A DNA stretch of 64,000 bases from Paenibacillus_AA sp045062745. Lineage in GTDB: Bacteria; Bacillota; Bacilli; Paenibacillales; NBRC-103111. Location: positions 1 to 64,000 of the forward strand of contig NZ_JBJGED010000015.1 of assembly GCF_045062745.1 (NCBI RefSeq). The letters are read 5' to 3'. Numbering within the stretch: the first letter of the stretch is position 1; every line of letters begins with the position of its first letter. Below are positions 25,472 to 35,181 of this stretch, one piece after another. The notes under the pieces were generated by a model. That model saw nothing but the letters and a program-made list of their open reading frames with translations, did not search any database and was not told the origin of the DNA. Position numbers and translations under genes: made by a program.

Positions 25472-26566
25472 TCACACGATCTCGGACGCGACAGGCAATG
25501 GGGCCGGACGTTCGCAGCGGCTCGACATCTCGTAGTGGCGGCCGTCGCGCGACGCCTGAAGTGTGCCGTGCATCGCCTCCAGCACGTGATAGGCGAGCTG
25601 GCCGTTCGCCCGGTGCGGAGTGCCGGCTTCGACCGCCCGCGCCAGGTCGGACACCGCGATGCCGCGGCTGTTGTCCGACCAGCTGTGCGTCAGCGGCACC
25701 TCGTTCCATTCGGTGGAGCCCGCCTTGCGCAGCAGCACCGGCCCGCCGTACGTGTTCGGGTCCGGTACGCGCAGCGTACCTTCGCTGCCGTAGATCTCGA
25801 TGCGCGGCAAGTCGGTGCCGCCCTTGATGTCGAAGCTCGTGATCAGCGTCGCCACGGCGCCGCTCTCGAAGTCGAGCACGCTCGAGATGTGCGTCGGCGT
25901 CTCGACCGGAATGACGGAGCCGAACTTCGGCGCGCTCGTCACCGTGCGTTCGGCGAAGCTGATCGAGGCCGAGCCGGTAATGCGGCGGATCGGGCCAAGC
26001 AGCTGCACGAACGCCGTCAAGTAGTACGGCCCCATATCGAACAGCGGACCGCCGCCTTCTTGGAAGTAGAAGGCCGGGTCCGGGTGCCAGCGCTCCGGGC
26101 CGGCGCCCATCATGAAGCCGGTGGCGGCGACAGGCCGTCCGATCGCGCCGGACTCGATCAGCGCGAGGCACGTCTGGATCCCGCCGCCCATGAACGTGTC
26201 CGGCGCGCAGCCGACCCGCAGGCCGGTAGCGGCCGACAGCTCGAGCACCTCGCGCGCCTCCTCCAGCGTCACCGCGAGCGGTTTCTCGAGGTGCACGTGC
26301 TTGCCCGCGCGGAGCGCGGCCAGGCTGACCGCCGCGTGTGCCTTCGGAATCGTCAGGTTGACGACGATGTCGATGTCCGGATCGGCGAGCAGCTCGTCCA
26401 CGGTGCAAGCCGTCGGCACCCCGAACTGCGACGCCTTCGCCTGTGCGCGCTCGAGCTCGAGATCCGCTACGGCCGCGACCTTCACGTTGTCGAACCGGGG
26501 AATGTTCTTCAGATAATTGCCACTAATGTTGCCGCAGCCAATAATGCCCACTTGATACACCTTCAT
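25472..26566 (-). CDS. Gfo/Idh/MocA family oxidoreductase
   Basis: 364 residues. The N-terminal Rossmann domain starts VGIIGCGNISGNYL; the EKP signature (HLEKPLAV) supplies the catalytic Lys, and the C-terminal alpha/beta domain follows. These enzymes oxidise or reduce sugars and inositols with NAD(P). It is the last gene of the heparinase-like operon, 10 bases after the TIM-barrel isomerase, so it probably acts on a sugar acid or ketose released from the polymer. The ATG at 26566 has AGGAGG 6 bases upstream. An intrinsic terminator follows. Confidence 0.9.
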   Translation of the reverse strand: MKVYQVGIIGCGNISGNYLKNIPRFDNVKVAAVADLELERAQAKASQFGVPTACTVDELLADPDIDIVVNLTIPKAHAAVSLAALRAGKHVHLEKPLAVTLEEAREVLELSAATGLRVGCAPDTFMGGGIQTCLALIESGAIGRPVAATGFMMGAGPERWHPDPAFYFQEGGGPLFDMGPYYLTAFVQLLGPIRRITGSASISFAERTVTSAPKFGSVIPVETPTHISSVLDFESGAVATLITSFDIKGGTDLPRIEIYGSEGTLRVPDPNTYGGPVLLRKAGSTEWNEVPLTHSWSDNSRGIAVSDLARAVEAGTPHRANGQLAYHVLEAMHGTLQASRDGRHYEMSSRCERPAPLPVASEIV

Positions 26567-26576
26567 GACGGTCCTC

Positions 26577-27410
26577 CTACTTCAGCGCCAGGGACAGACC
26601 CAGCTGATCTTGAATAAAGTCCCGGCAAATTCTCAGGCTGTTAAGCGGCGTGCTAAGCGAGCGGTCGATCTCCACGGTCAGCCAGCCGTCATACTGAATG
26701 TCCTTCAGCACTTGGACGACCTCCTGGAAGTTTACCGGACCGAGCCCCAGCTCACAGAAGATCGGCATTTGCTCGTCCCCCGACAAGATCGGGAATTGGG
26801 ACAAGTCGGGCTGCTCCGGGAACACGTCCTTCAGGTGCAGGTAGGCGATCCGGTCCTTGTAACGGCGCATTATAACCGCCGGGTCCATGCCGGCACGATA
26901 CAGATGGGCGGTGTCCGGGCAGAAGAACACGTAACGCGGATCGGTCAGCTCCATAATCGCGTCGACCTCGTTCTCGTCCTGAATTTCCGTACGCAGATGA
27001 GGGTGGACGCACGCCTTCACGCCCAGCTCGAGGCAGCGCTTGCCGGCTTCGTTCATCGTCTCCGCCGCGATCTTCAGCTCCTCAAGCGTCGTCCCGCCCT
27101 CCGTGCGCGGTCCGCGAGGGCCGAAGACTATACGATCGCTGCCGCAGGCGGCGACGAACCTCGCCACCTGGGTATTATAGTCCAGCAGCTCCTGGCGGTT
27201 CGCCTTCTCGGTGAACCGGCCGCCTCCGTACAGCGCGGACAGCACGAACCCGTTGCGGGCGAAAATCTCCTTGAACTCCTCGATCCGGTTCTCGTATTGC
27301 AGCGCGAGCCGCGTGAACGTCTCGCACGCCTTATACCCCAATGTAGCCGCTTCTTCCATCCCGTGGACGAAATCGTCGCCCCATGTGATCAAATGGCACG
27401 ATACCTTCAT
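26577..27410 (-). CDS. TIM-barrel sugar isomerase/epimerase
   Basis: 277 residues of the xylose-isomerase-like TIM-barrel family. Barrel strands and metal ligands are visible as ACVHPHLRTEI (His), FCPDTAHLY (Asp, His), YLHLKDVFPE and WLTVEIDRS (Glu). These enzymes isomerise, epimerise or dehydrate keto sugars and inositols, as IolE does. It lies between the heparinase-like gene (14 bases upstream) and the Gfo/Idh/MocA gene (10 bases downstream), a standard catabolic pair. AGGAGG precedes the ATG. Confidence 0.88.
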   Translation of the reverse strand: MKVSCHLITWGDDFVHGMEEAATLGYKACETFTRLALQYENRIEEFKEIFARNGFVLSALYGGGRFTEKANRQELLDYNTQVARFVAACGSDRIVFGPRGPRTEGGTTLEELKIAAETMNEAGKRCLELGVKACVHPHLRTEIQDENEVDAIMELTDPRYVFFCPDTAHLYRAGMDPAVIMRRYKDRIAYLHLKDVFPEQPDLSQFPILSGDEQMPIFCELGLGPVNFQEVVQVLKDIQYDGWLTVEIDRSLSTPLNSLRICRDFIQDQLGLSLALK

Positions 27411-27424
27411 TGTGTTCAGTCCTC

Positions 27425-30400
27425 CTATAAGGAAGTTGTAATTCGGTTCCAGAGCCGGAATGTGTCTCCGGTCTTGACGTCGGCCAGCACCTCGCGGCCG
27501 CCGTGCGTCACTCTCGACTTCCGGCCAAGCCCCATTCGCTTGAACGGCTGCTTCCAGTCGGCGTCGAGCCGGATGAGCGACATCCCGGATTGGAACGTGA
27601 GCCGGCGACCCTCCAGCTGCGGCTCATGTACGTAATACGTGGACGGCTTGTCGTAATCCGGCGAGTCGATCAGCGCTACGTGGCCGGCCAGTTCCTCGGC
27701 CGATAGCGGCTGACCGTCATCCTCGAGTTCGACCTCGATGCGGCGTTCGTCCAAGTCCACCGCGACGACCTGCCCGGTATAAGCCGGGGCGGCCGCTTCG
27801 AAGCGGTGCATGCCGTCGCTGATGAGCGTGTAGCCGATCGCTTCGACTTCGATCAGACTCCCCTCCCGATAGCGCAGCAAGAGCGCGCGCGCATCGGTCT
27901 CGTAGATGACGCCGTCTGCATCGGCGAATCGATACATGACGCCGACGGCATAGCCGGCGATGACGATATCGCGATGCACGCCGTCCGCGTGCACGATCTC
28001 CATGCCGACCGGCTTGTACGGTCGGGATGCCGTCCCTGCGGCCGGCGCCTCGGGCGACGCCGACAGCAGCGTGAGCCGGCGCACCGAGCTCAGGAACGCG
28101 CGGTGCTCGTACGGCTCCAGCACGGCGGCGAACACCGCACGGTGCGTGTCGGCACCGGTTGGCGCGGCGGCCGTGTCGCCGCGGTCCGGCACTTGCAGCG
28201 CCGCCAGCCCGGCGACCAGCTCCGTGCCGGAGGCGGCCGAAGCCGCTCCGGTCGCGCCTGCGCGGTTCGCCGCCGTCGCGTCGGTCACGGTCGTGCCGGC
28301 CGCGCTCGCCTCCGCCGCGGCGCTCTCCGCACTCGTATCACCCGAGCCGCTCTCCACGCTCGCCCGGTCGCGCCAGATGACCATCGGCTCCCAGCGCGAC
28401 CGGCGCATCTCCTCGCCGCCGCGCTCTCCGAGCGCGCACACGATCTCGCGCCGCTCGCCCGGCTCCGGCGCCGTATGTACCTTGAGCGCCGCGCCCGCGT
28501 ACCGGTACGTCCAGCCGACCGGCTGGTCCGTCGTTAGCTGCCGCAGCGCCTGCATCCATCCGTGGCCCGGCTCGCTGTACAGCTCGACGCCGGGTCCGGC
28601 CAGCGTCCCGCTCAGCGGCTGCCAAGCCCCGTCCGCCTCCGCCGCGGTCCCCTCGAACACGACATCGTCGAACGAGATGTCCATGCCCATCGTGTGGTAA
28701 TCGAACGTCGACCCGTTCTCCACATAATTCAAGTCGACCACATAGGCATCCGCCCCGTCAGGCGCCTTCACGAGCCAAGCCCATCGCTCGTAATGCGTGC
28801 CCGGGTAGGCGATCGTGTTCTCCATGCCCGTCACTTGCAGCAGACGGCCCTCATAGTGGCATCGCTGGCGGCTGTAGGACGGCGCCTGATTGCGGCCGTC
28901 GACGACGACGACGGTGCACGCGGCGGAATGAATCTCCCAGGCGTCGAACTTCGGACTCAGCCATGTGAACGGATAGCTGCCGATAGGGGAGAACAGATGG
29001 TAGCCGTAGCCTGCGATCCACAAGCCGAGCTTATCCCCATGCTTGTGTCCGGCCGACGGCTGCCCGTACATGACGACATGCTTGCAGTTATGGGCGTTTG
29101 TCCCGGCCCGGAGCACGCTCGTCTCCGAGTCCTCGACGAGGAAGGAAGGCTGGATGCCTCGGCTTCCCGCCTTGTAGGGCTGATAGTCCTCCCAGTTCGA
29201 GGCGGAAGCGAGCAGCAGAAGCGAATGCTTCACGTTCGTCAGCCACATGCTGTTCACGCGGTAAGCGGCCAGCTCCTCGGCGTCGTACTCCGCGAGCACC
29301 GGTCCCAGCACATCCCGCAGCGATGGCATGCGCGCGAAGCTGATCTCGAACGCCGGGCTGTATTTGAACTTGCCCCGGGTCCGGTCCGCGGACAGCGGCT
29401 CCCGGTTATCCGCCAGCGTATCGCCGAACATCGGCGTCAGGTTGCCGCAGTACAGCCTAGAGTACAACCGGATGACCTGGCTGATCCCGAACTCGGCGTT
29501 CTCGAACATGTCGATGCCGTCCGGGAAGTAGGTGCCGTCGCGGAACCCGTAGTTGTTGTTGGCCATCATCGTAACTTGATCGCAGATCTGGACGATGTAG
29601 CCGAGCGAGTCGTAGATGTAGCGCCCGTCGCGGAAAAAGTTGTTCCGCACCTTCGCCTTCAAACAGTAGTCGCCCACATTCAGCACTTCGTGCATAAGCC
29701 GGCCGCTCTGCATGAAGCTCGCGATCAGGAGCTCGAGGTAGATGTAGCGCAGCGACCAATCCGCGTTGCGCGTCCGTTCGATCTCGCAGCTGTACAGCAC
29801 GAATGGAATCATATCGTGCACGGCGGCCTTCAGATCGAACGACGCGCGTCGCGGGCGGCCTTCCGCATCCGGCTTCGATGCGAACACAGCCGCCACCGCA
29901 TCGCCCAACTCACCGATCGAGTCGTACAGCAGATCGAACGAATCGAAATAATTGGACAACCAGTGGCACTCGGTCGTCGTCGGCTCGGCGATCTGCACCG
30001 TATCGTAGTAGCCCGAGCCGTAGTTGCCGTTCATGTACGGAATCAGCTCGCCTAATCGGCCGAGCAGGATGAGCGCTTTGCGCGCATAGGCCGGATCGCC
30101 CGTAAGGTGATAGGCGAATGCCAGATTCGGGATCGCCCCGGCATACCGGCTGCCTGTCGTCTCCGGACAGACCGAGACGTCCTCCATCACGCTGCAGTAC
30201 GGGGTACCGAGCAGCATGGAGATGAGGAACAGCCGGTACGAGGCGATGAACATGTAGCGCGCGCCGGGGACCGGGAAGCCGTCCGGGGCGACGAAGCCCC
30301 CGCCGTCGTCCTCCAGCACGACCGGCTCGCCCGTCTCGGGGTGCGTCAGCGTCATGCCGACATGCCACCAAGATTTCGTATGGATGCTGTAAAATTCATA

Positions 30401-31408
30401 CGGCCGCTCCAGGCATACTTCGAACGCCGTCCGTTTGCCGCCGTGCAGCGGATTGCCGAAGAACTGTCCGACCGACAGAGCCCGGGGGTTGCCGACCGGC
30501 ACGAAATCGAACAGCTCCTCGTCGCTCTTCGCCGCCCAGTAGTCGGCGATGCCGACGATCTCCGCCTTCATCCGGGCGCCCCAAACGGTCGTCTCGGCAT
30601 TGCGGCGCGCGCGCTGCACATCCTCCCGGCTCAGCCGGCCGGTGAATCCCCGCTTCTTCTCCGCCATGAGCTCATGGATGCGGTCCGGAATATACCGCCG
30701 TTCCCATTGGGCATAGTGCGTACTGCTATAGGCTTGCACCCGCTTCGTCCAGTCGGCGATCTCCTCGTCACTTAAGTCCCGCGTCAATAGCAGGTCGCCG
30801 TTGCCGATCCCGCCGGACGGCCGATCGCCCTTGATGCCGGACCAGGAGATGAAGTCCCCGCTCAGGTTGTTGTTCGGGTCGTCCTTCGGATCTTTCAGAA
30901 TCCGTGTCACATTGAACCCAATAACCCGATCGTCCAGCGAACGGATCCGCAAAAACTCGAGCGGAATCGAGAACGTCGCCTGCTGCATCCCGTCCCGCTG
31001 CGAAGCCTCATAGATCAGCCCTTCCGGCAGCGGGAGGAACTCTTGCTCATAGTTTTGCTCCTCATACAGCAACGTCCCGTCGGGCTTCAGATGCAGCACG
31101 AACATGTTGTGCCGCTTCCGGCGCGTGCTGCCCCGGTCGAAGAACAGCAGAACCGTGCCATGATCCCCGCCCTTGCTTACGATCGCCTCGTACTCCACCT
31201 TGACGAACAACCGGTCCTCCCGCGTATACGCCTCAAAATGGATCGAGTGATTCGACGGCTCCAGCTTCGCCTTTTTTCCCCGAAACTGCACGTCCGCCAC
31301 CAAAAACGTCCCCGACCGCTCGATCGGCCTCCCAGCCCCCGCCTCATGCACCAAGTAAACGGGATATAAGGGCTCTTTAACTCTTTTGCTTCCCTGAACC
31401 GCTTCCAT
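27425..31408 (-). CDS. heparinase II/III-like polysaccharide lyase candidate with CBM9-like N-terminus
   Basis: 1327 residues, very large for the family. Residues 1-210 resemble a family 9 carbohydrate-binding domain (FSIPLEFLRI, FNVTRILKD). About 230-700 is all-helical, as in the toroid of heparinase II/III and alginate lyases. From about 770 comes the heparinase II/III core: GHKHGDKL with H788 and H790, then H827 in EIHSAACTVVVVDGRNQ. About 1015-1090 is an Ala/Ser/Thr-rich insertion, then a beta-rich end with a HINT-like tail. There is no signal peptide, so it acts on imported oligosaccharides or is released otherwise. It sits downstream of the lipoprotein and two permease genes and upstream of the isomerase and oxidoreductase. 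The substrate, probably a uronate-containing polymer, is inferred. Confidence 0.78.
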   Translation of the reverse strand: MEAVQGSKRVKEPLYPVYLVHEAGAGRPIERSGTFLVADVQFRGKKAKLEPSNHSIHFEAYTREDRLFVKVEYEAIVSKGGDHGTVLLFFDRGSTRRKRHNMFVLHLKPDGTLLYEEQNYEQEFLPLPEGLIYEASQRDGMQQATFSIPLEFLRIRSLDDRVIGFNVTRILKDPKDDPNNNLSGDFISWSGIKGDRPSGGIGNGDLLLTRDLSDEEIADWTKRVQAYSSTHYAQWERRYIPDRIHELMAEKKRGFTGRLSREDVQRARRNAETTVWGARMKAEIVGIADYWAAKSDEELFDFVPVGNPRALSVGQFFGNPLHGGKRTAFEVCLERPYEFYSIHTKSWWHVGMTLTHPETGEPVVLEDDGGGFVAPDGFPVPGARYMFIASYRLFLISMLLGTPYCSVMEDVSVCPETTGSRYAGAIPNLAFAYHLTGDPAYARKALILLGRLGELIPYMNGNYGSGYYDTVQIAEPTTTECHWLSNYFDSFDLLYDSIGELGDAVAAVFASKPDAEGRPRRASFDLKAAVHDMIPFVLYSCEIERTRNADWSLRYIYLELLIASFMQSGRLMHEVLNVGDYCLKAKVRNNFFRDGRYIYDSLGYIVQICDQVTMMANNNYGFRDGTYFPDGIDMFENAEFGISQVIRLYSRLYCGNLTPMFGDTLADNREPLSADRTRGKFKYSPAFEISFARMPSLRDVLGPVLAEYDAEELAAYRVNSMWLTNVKHSLLLLASASNWEDYQPYKAGSRGIQPSFLVEDSETSVLRAGTNAHNCKHVVMYGQPSAGHKHGDKLGLWIAGYGYHLFSPIGSYPFTWLSPKFDAWEIHSAACTVVVVDGRNQAPSYSRQRCHYEGRLLQVTGMENTIAYPGTHYERWAWLVKAPDGADAYVVDLNYVENGSTFDYHTMGMDISFDDVVFEGTAAEADGAWQPLSGTLAGPGVELYSEPGHGWMQALRQLTTDQPVGWTYRYAGAALKVHTAPEPGERREIVCALGERGGEEMRRSRWEPMVIWRDRASVESGSGDTSAESAAAEASAAGTTVTDATAANRAGATGAASAASGTELVAGLAALQVPDRGDTAAAPTGADTHRAVFAAVLEPYEHRAFLSSVRRLTLLSASPEAPAAGTASRPYKPVGMEIVHADGVHRDIVIAGYAVGVMYRFADADGVIYETDARALLLRYREGSLIEVEAIGYTLISDGMHRFEAAAPAYTGQVVAVDLDERRIEVELEDDGQPLSAEELAGHVALIDSPDYDKPSTYYVHEPQLEGRRLTFQSGMSLIRLDADWKQPFKRMGLGRKSRVTHGGREVLADVKTGDTFRLWNRITTSL

Positions 31409-31473
31409 CTTTTTCTACCCCTTTCCCAGCGAAAGAGTGGTTTTAGTTTTTGGCCGTTCCTAAATGAAATGGA

Positions 31474-31595
31474 AATCCTGTAGGGCGAGCGGAAAGTACC
31501 ACGTGCCGCCTTTGAAATCGTGTTCCCTCAGATGTAGCACTAAGGAGAAGGAAGGAACACGATTTCAACCGCGGCTGGAGCCGCACTACAGGATT
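31474..31595. repeat. family A inverted repeat, copy A2
   Basis: Core TTGAAATCGTG (31512-31522) and CACGATTTCAA (31558-31568); inner arms extend as GTGTTCC/GGAACAC. Perfect outer arms AATCCTGTAG (31474-31483) and CTACAGGATT (31586-31595) are unlike those of A1 and A3. It fills the gap between the second permease gene and the heparinase-like gene and could form a hairpin in the operon mRNA. Confidence 0.85.
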
Positions 31596-31627
31596 GGAAA
31601 GAAATATAGGATCGGCCGTCACTAAAG

Positions 31628-32491
31628 CTATTCCTTGAGCGACCCCAATTGCGCACCCTTCACGAAATATTTTTGCAGGAACGGATACACAATGATAATT
31701 GGCAGTGTGGCGAAAATCACGATCCCCGACTTCAGCGTCTCCGGCGTAATGTGCATATCGGTCAGCAGCTTGAAGTCCGGCGAGTTCTCATTGACAATCA
31801 TGCCCCGAAGGACGATCTGGATCGGGAACAACTCCTTGGAGCGAATGAAGATCAAGGCTCCGAAATAAGCGTTCCATTGGCCGACCGCGTGGAACAAGCC
31901 CATCGTGGCGAACGACGGCAGCGACAGCGGCGCGGCGATCCGCAAGAAAATCCCGAACTCGCTGCAGCCGTCGATATACCCGGCATCGAAAATTTCCGAG
32001 GAGATCCCCTGGAAAAACGTCTTCATCAGAATGACCCCGAACGCCCCGATCGCGCCCGGAATCATAAGCGCCCACAACGTGTTCGTCATCCCCAAGTAAT
32101 GCACGATCAGGAAGTGCGGGATGAGCGGCACGCTGAAAATAAAGGTGATCACGATCCCCTTCATGATCAAGGCGCGCTTCGGCATGTAAGGCCGGGACAG
32201 CGCATACGCGAGCGTCGACGTGAACGCCAGATAGATCAGCGTCCCCAGCACCGTGATGTACACGCTGACCCCAAGCGCCCTCCACAATGTCTTTTGCCCG
32301 AAAATATGCTCATAGATGAAGAACGTCAACCCTTTCGGCCATAAATACACTTGACCCGCATCCACGAACTCCGTGCTGCTGAGAGAGACGGCGAGCACAT
32401 GGAGCATCGGCGCCAGCATCAAGAATCCGACGACGACGAAGAACAGGGCGTTCAGAAATTGAAACAATCGTTCCGAGCGATAAACCGGCAT
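31628..32491 (-). CDS. carbohydrate ABC transporter permease (YtcP/LplC type)
   Basis: 287 residues with six membrane helices. The N-terminal FFVVVGFLMLAPMLHVLAVS and C-terminal FLQKYFVKGAQLGSLKE are typical of the second permease of Lpl/Ytc-type oligosaccharide importers. The cytoplasmic coupling loop reads FDAGYIDGCSEFGIFLRIAAP, a variant of the EAA motif in which the EAA is DAG. It pairs with the permease 15 bases upstream. No ATPase gene is present; such systems usually share an MsmX-like ATPase. GGAGGAGG precedes the ATG. Confidence 0.92.
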   Translation of the reverse strand: MPVYRSERLFQFLNALFFVVVGFLMLAPMLHVLAVSLSSTEFVDAGQVYLWPKGLTFFIYEHIFGQKTLWRALGVSVYITVLGTLIYLAFTSTLAYALSRPYMPKRALIMKGIVITFIFSVPLIPHFLIVHYLGMTNTLWALMIPGAIGAFGVILMKTFFQGISSEIFDAGYIDGCSEFGIFLRIAAPLSLPSFATMGLFHAVGQWNAYFGALIFIRSKELFPIQIVLRGMIVNENSPDFKLLTDMHITPETLKSGIVIFATLPIIIVYPFLQKYFVKGAQLGSLKE

Positions 32492-32506
32492 TGGCGTACC
32501 TCCTCC

Positions 32507-33406
32507 CTAGTAAATGCTTTCCCCGGTAGTTTTTCTGGCAAGCGTGTTGACGCCCATCACTAGCAGCAAGCCCACAACCGACTTGAAGAAACCGATCGCC
32601 GTAGTGTAGCTGAAGCGGGCTTCCAAGAGACCGACCCGGTAGACGTAAGTATCGAGCACTTCGCCGACATCGCGCACGAGCGGGTTCAGGAACATGAGCA
32701 CTTCTTCCACGCCGGTGTCCAGCAGGTTGCTGATATGGAGCAGCATCAGCACTACGATGGCAGGCAGCAGCGCCGGCATCGTTATATGCCACATTTGTTT
32801 CCAGCGGTTCGCCCCGTCGACGACAGCCGCTTCATACAAGTTCGGGTTGATGCCGGCGATCGCGGCCAAGTAGATGATCATGCCCCAGCCGACTTCCTTC
32901 CAGATCGCCGCCCAGACGATAATGCTCCGGAAGTACCTCGACTCCGTCAGGAACGAGATGCGCTCCAACCCCAGCATGGAGATCAAGTCGTTGATAATGC
33001 CGTTCACATCGATCAAGCGGATGAAGATGCCGCCTACGATAACCCAGGACAGGAAATGCGGGAAGTACAGGAACGTCTGTATGGACCGCTTAAAAAACAT
33101 ATGGCGAATTTCATTCAGCAGAATCGCCAGGATGAGCGGCGCCGGGAAGCCGAAGATGAGCCGGTAAAAGCTCAAGATCAGCGTATTTTTCAAAATTCGA
33201 AGAAAATCATAATACGTAAAAAGGGTAACGAAGTGATCGAAGCCAACCCACTTGCTGCCCCAAATCCCCTTGAACATGTCGTAGTTCTGGAATACGATCA
33301 CGTTGCCCAGGAGCGGAATGTACTTAAATGTAAGGAAATGCAGCAGGCCGGGCAGCGCGATAATGAGCAGGGCAATCCGGGGATTCGAAATCCATCGTTT
33401 TACCAT
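32507..33406 (-). CDS. carbohydrate ABC transporter permease (YteP/LplB type)
   Basis: 299 residues with six membrane helices. The coupling loop has the EAA motif YEAAVVDGANRWKQMWHIT. The start is set at the ATG at 33406 (MVKRWISNPR) because AAAGGTGG lies 5 bases upstream; a GTG at 33415 sits inside that ribosome binding site. It is separated from the solute-binding lipoprotein gene by 170 bases containing a hairpin terminator and a family B repeat, so permease expression is probably lower than that of the binding protein. Confidence 0.92.
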   Translation of the reverse strand: MVKRWISNPRIALLIIALPGLLHFLTFKYIPLLGNVIVFQNYDMFKGIWGSKWVGFDHFVTLFTYYDFLRILKNTLILSFYRLIFGFPAPLILAILLNEIRHMFFKRSIQTFLYFPHFLSWVIVGGIFIRLIDVNGIINDLISMLGLERISFLTESRYFRSIIVWAAIWKEVGWGMIIYLAAIAGINPNLYEAAVVDGANRWKQMWHITMPALLPAIVVLMLLHISNLLDTGVEEVLMFLNPLVRDVGEVLDTYVYRVGLLEARFSYTTAIGFFKSVVGLLLVMGVNTLARKTTGESIY

Positions 33407-33448
33407 AAATACCACCTTTGCAACAAATTGTTAATCGAATTAACAAGA

Positions 33449-33478
33449 AAAAGGGAGCGTGCGAGCTCCCCTTTTTTT
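33449..33478 (-). terminator. intra-operon terminator after the solute-binding protein gene
   Basis: On the minus strand GGGAGC and GCTCCC arms with a 6-base loop are followed by TTTTTCTTG. It lies about 100 bases after the lipoprotein stop and before the permease start. The A-run upstream makes it nearly symmetrical. Confidence 0.75.
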
Positions 33479-33502
33479 CTAGAAAGACCAGAACTATTCA
33501 TT

Positions 33503-33568
33503 CCCGGGGCCCCCGCAAAGGGACTAAGCTCTGGATGATCTTCAGAGGCCCCGCGTCACTTTGAGGGG
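33503..33568 (-). repeat. family B inverted repeat, copy B2
   Basis: Minus orientation relative to B1 and B3: CTTTGAGGGG (33559-33568) pairs with CCCCGCAAAG (33511-33520). Its reverse complement shows the CAAAGTGACGC and TTTGCGGGGGCCCCGG blocks shared with the copy at 56807. It sits just after the lipoprotein stop codon. Confidence 0.75.
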
Positions 33569-33576
33569 AGATTATG

Positions 33577-35181
33577 CTACTTCTTGTTGTTCTTGTTATA
33601 CCAGTCGGTGGCTTCCTTGATCGCTTGCTCGCCGCCGCGCTTCTTCCAGTCGGCCACATATTTGTCCCAACCGGTGTTAATGTCTTCCTTGCCCGTCACC
33701 ATCCGCGTGAAAGCGTCCATGAACAGCGTGCCCGTCCCTGCGCCAAGCTCAGGCGTAGTGGCCATTGTGGACGGTACCGGCATGTTGATGCCCGGGTCGA
33801 CCTTCATCGACTTCGTGTATTCGATCGCTTTCTTCAGTACGGCCGGATCGATGACTCCGCCCTTTTGCACCACACGATCGTCCATCCGGGAGTCGCCGGC
33901 CGGGTTGATCATCGTCTGGATGAACGTCTTCTCCTTCTTGTTCATATCGGAGTTGCCGTCCCAGACCGCGTTCGCGCCTTCACCCGTGAAGTTGCGGCCC
34001 TGGATGCCGAAGGCGAAGAAGTCCTTCTTCTTCTGATCGTCCGAATATGTCCAGTCCATGAATTGGACGAAGCGCTCCGGATTTTTCGTACCCGAGATGA
34101 CGGCGTGCACCTTCGCGATCGGCAGCCCTTTGAAGCCCATGCTGTACTCGCCCTTCGCGTTCTTGAAGCCCGGCAGCACGTCGATGATGCCTTTCTTGCT
34201 CGCGAACGTGCTAGGAGCGTATTGGCCCAGCTGACGGATGTCTACGTTCCAGAACGCTACGCGGTCATTCTGGATGAGCGCGGTCATGTCGGTCGCTTTG
34301 GCCGTCACCCAGTCCTTGTTCATGTAGCCTTTGTCATACATCAGCTTGTAGAACGCGATCGCATCCTTCATGCGCGGGTTGATGATGTCCGGGATGAACT
34401 GGTTGTTCACGAACTGCCACGCCGTGGCACCCGGGCCTTGCACCGTTCCAGTGTACAAGTCGAACGCCGCGAAGAACACTTGGCTGTTGCCGAAGTCGGA
34501 ACGCGCTACGAAACCGTATTCATCATTTTGACCATTGCCGTTAGGGTCCTTCGTCTTGACCGCTTCGAAGAACGCCAAGTACTCGTCCAGCGTCTCCGGC
34601 TGTTTCATGCCCAGCTTGTCGAGCCAGTCCTTGCGGACGATGAACCCGCGCGTCTCGATCGGTTCGAGCAATTTCGGAATCCCGTAAATTTTGCCGTCCT
34701 TGCTGACCTTCGGATTGTTCCAGACATAGTCCGGAATTTTCTTCTTGAGGTTCGGCCCGTACTTGTCGATCAGAGCGGTCAGATCCAGGAAGATGCCGTT
34801 CTCGACAGCCGTCGGGTGGCCTTTGTCCGTGATGGAAGAGGTCGCAATGACTTCCGGCACGTCCTTGGACGCGAAGCGGGTAACCAAGGCCTCGGAGTAA
34901 CCGGTTGCCGGAATGAACTCATAGTTGATCTCGGTCGGCGCGCCAACCGATTCGCTGAACAACCGGGACATTTCCTTGTAGATCGGATCGTCCTTCGTGG
35001 CTTGCTTGGCGTAAGCTTCGCCTCCGTCGTTGTTCAATATCGTGAACTTCGCCGGATCTTTCGATGGCGTTGCGCTGGGAGCGGCATTCTGTTTCTCGTC
35101 GCCTCCTCCGCAGGCGGTCAAGATAGCGGCCATACTGACGGTAGTAGCTACTGCAACGACTATTCCTTTCTTGCGGTTCAA
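33577..35181 (-). CDS. extracellular solute-binding lipoprotein (LplA type) of sugar ABC transporter
   Basis: 534 residues. Lipoprotein signal peptide: basic N-terminus, hydrophobic core and lipobox LTAC with Cys24 or so, then an acidic/Gly linker GGGDEKQN. The mature protein is a large family 1-type binding protein. A DPNGNGQNDEYG loop fits the EF-hand-like calcium site seen in this subfamily. It delivers an oligosaccharide, presumably the substrate of the heparinase-like enzyme, to the two permeases downstream. A pair of palindromes 117-150 bases upstream may be regulator sites. Confidence 0.93.
   Translation of the reverse strand: MNRKKGIVVAVATTVSMAAILTACGGGDEKQNAAPSATPSKDPAKFTILNNDGGEAYAKQATKDDPIYKEMSRLFSESVGAPTEINYEFIPATGYSEALVTRFASKDVPEVIATSSITDKGHPTAVENGIFLDLTALIDKYGPNLKKKIPDYVWNNPKVSKDGKIYGIPKLLEPIETRGFIVRKDWLDKLGMKQPETLDEYLAFFEAVKTKDPNGNGQNDEYGFVARSDFGNSQVFFAAFDLYTGTVQGPGATAWQFVNNQFIPDIINPRMKDAIAFYKLMYDKGYMNKDWVTAKATDMTALIQNDRVAFWNVDIRQLGQYAPSTFASKKGIIDVLPGFKNAKGEYSMGFKGLPIAKVHAVISGTKNPERFVQFMDWTYSDDQKKKDFFAFGIQGRNFTGEGANAVWDGNSDMNKKEKTFIQTMINPAGDSRMDDRVVQKGGVIDPAVLKKAIEYTKSMKVDPGINMPVPSTMATTPELGAGTGTLFMDAFTRMVTGKEDINTGWDKYVADWKKRGGEQAIKEATDWYNKNNKK

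Noticed and set aside
28562..30055. 497-codon open frame opposite the heparinase-like gene
   Set aside because: Long antisense frames are common in GC-rich genes; its protein is Arg/Val/His-rich without domains, while the minus strand has clear family motifs.
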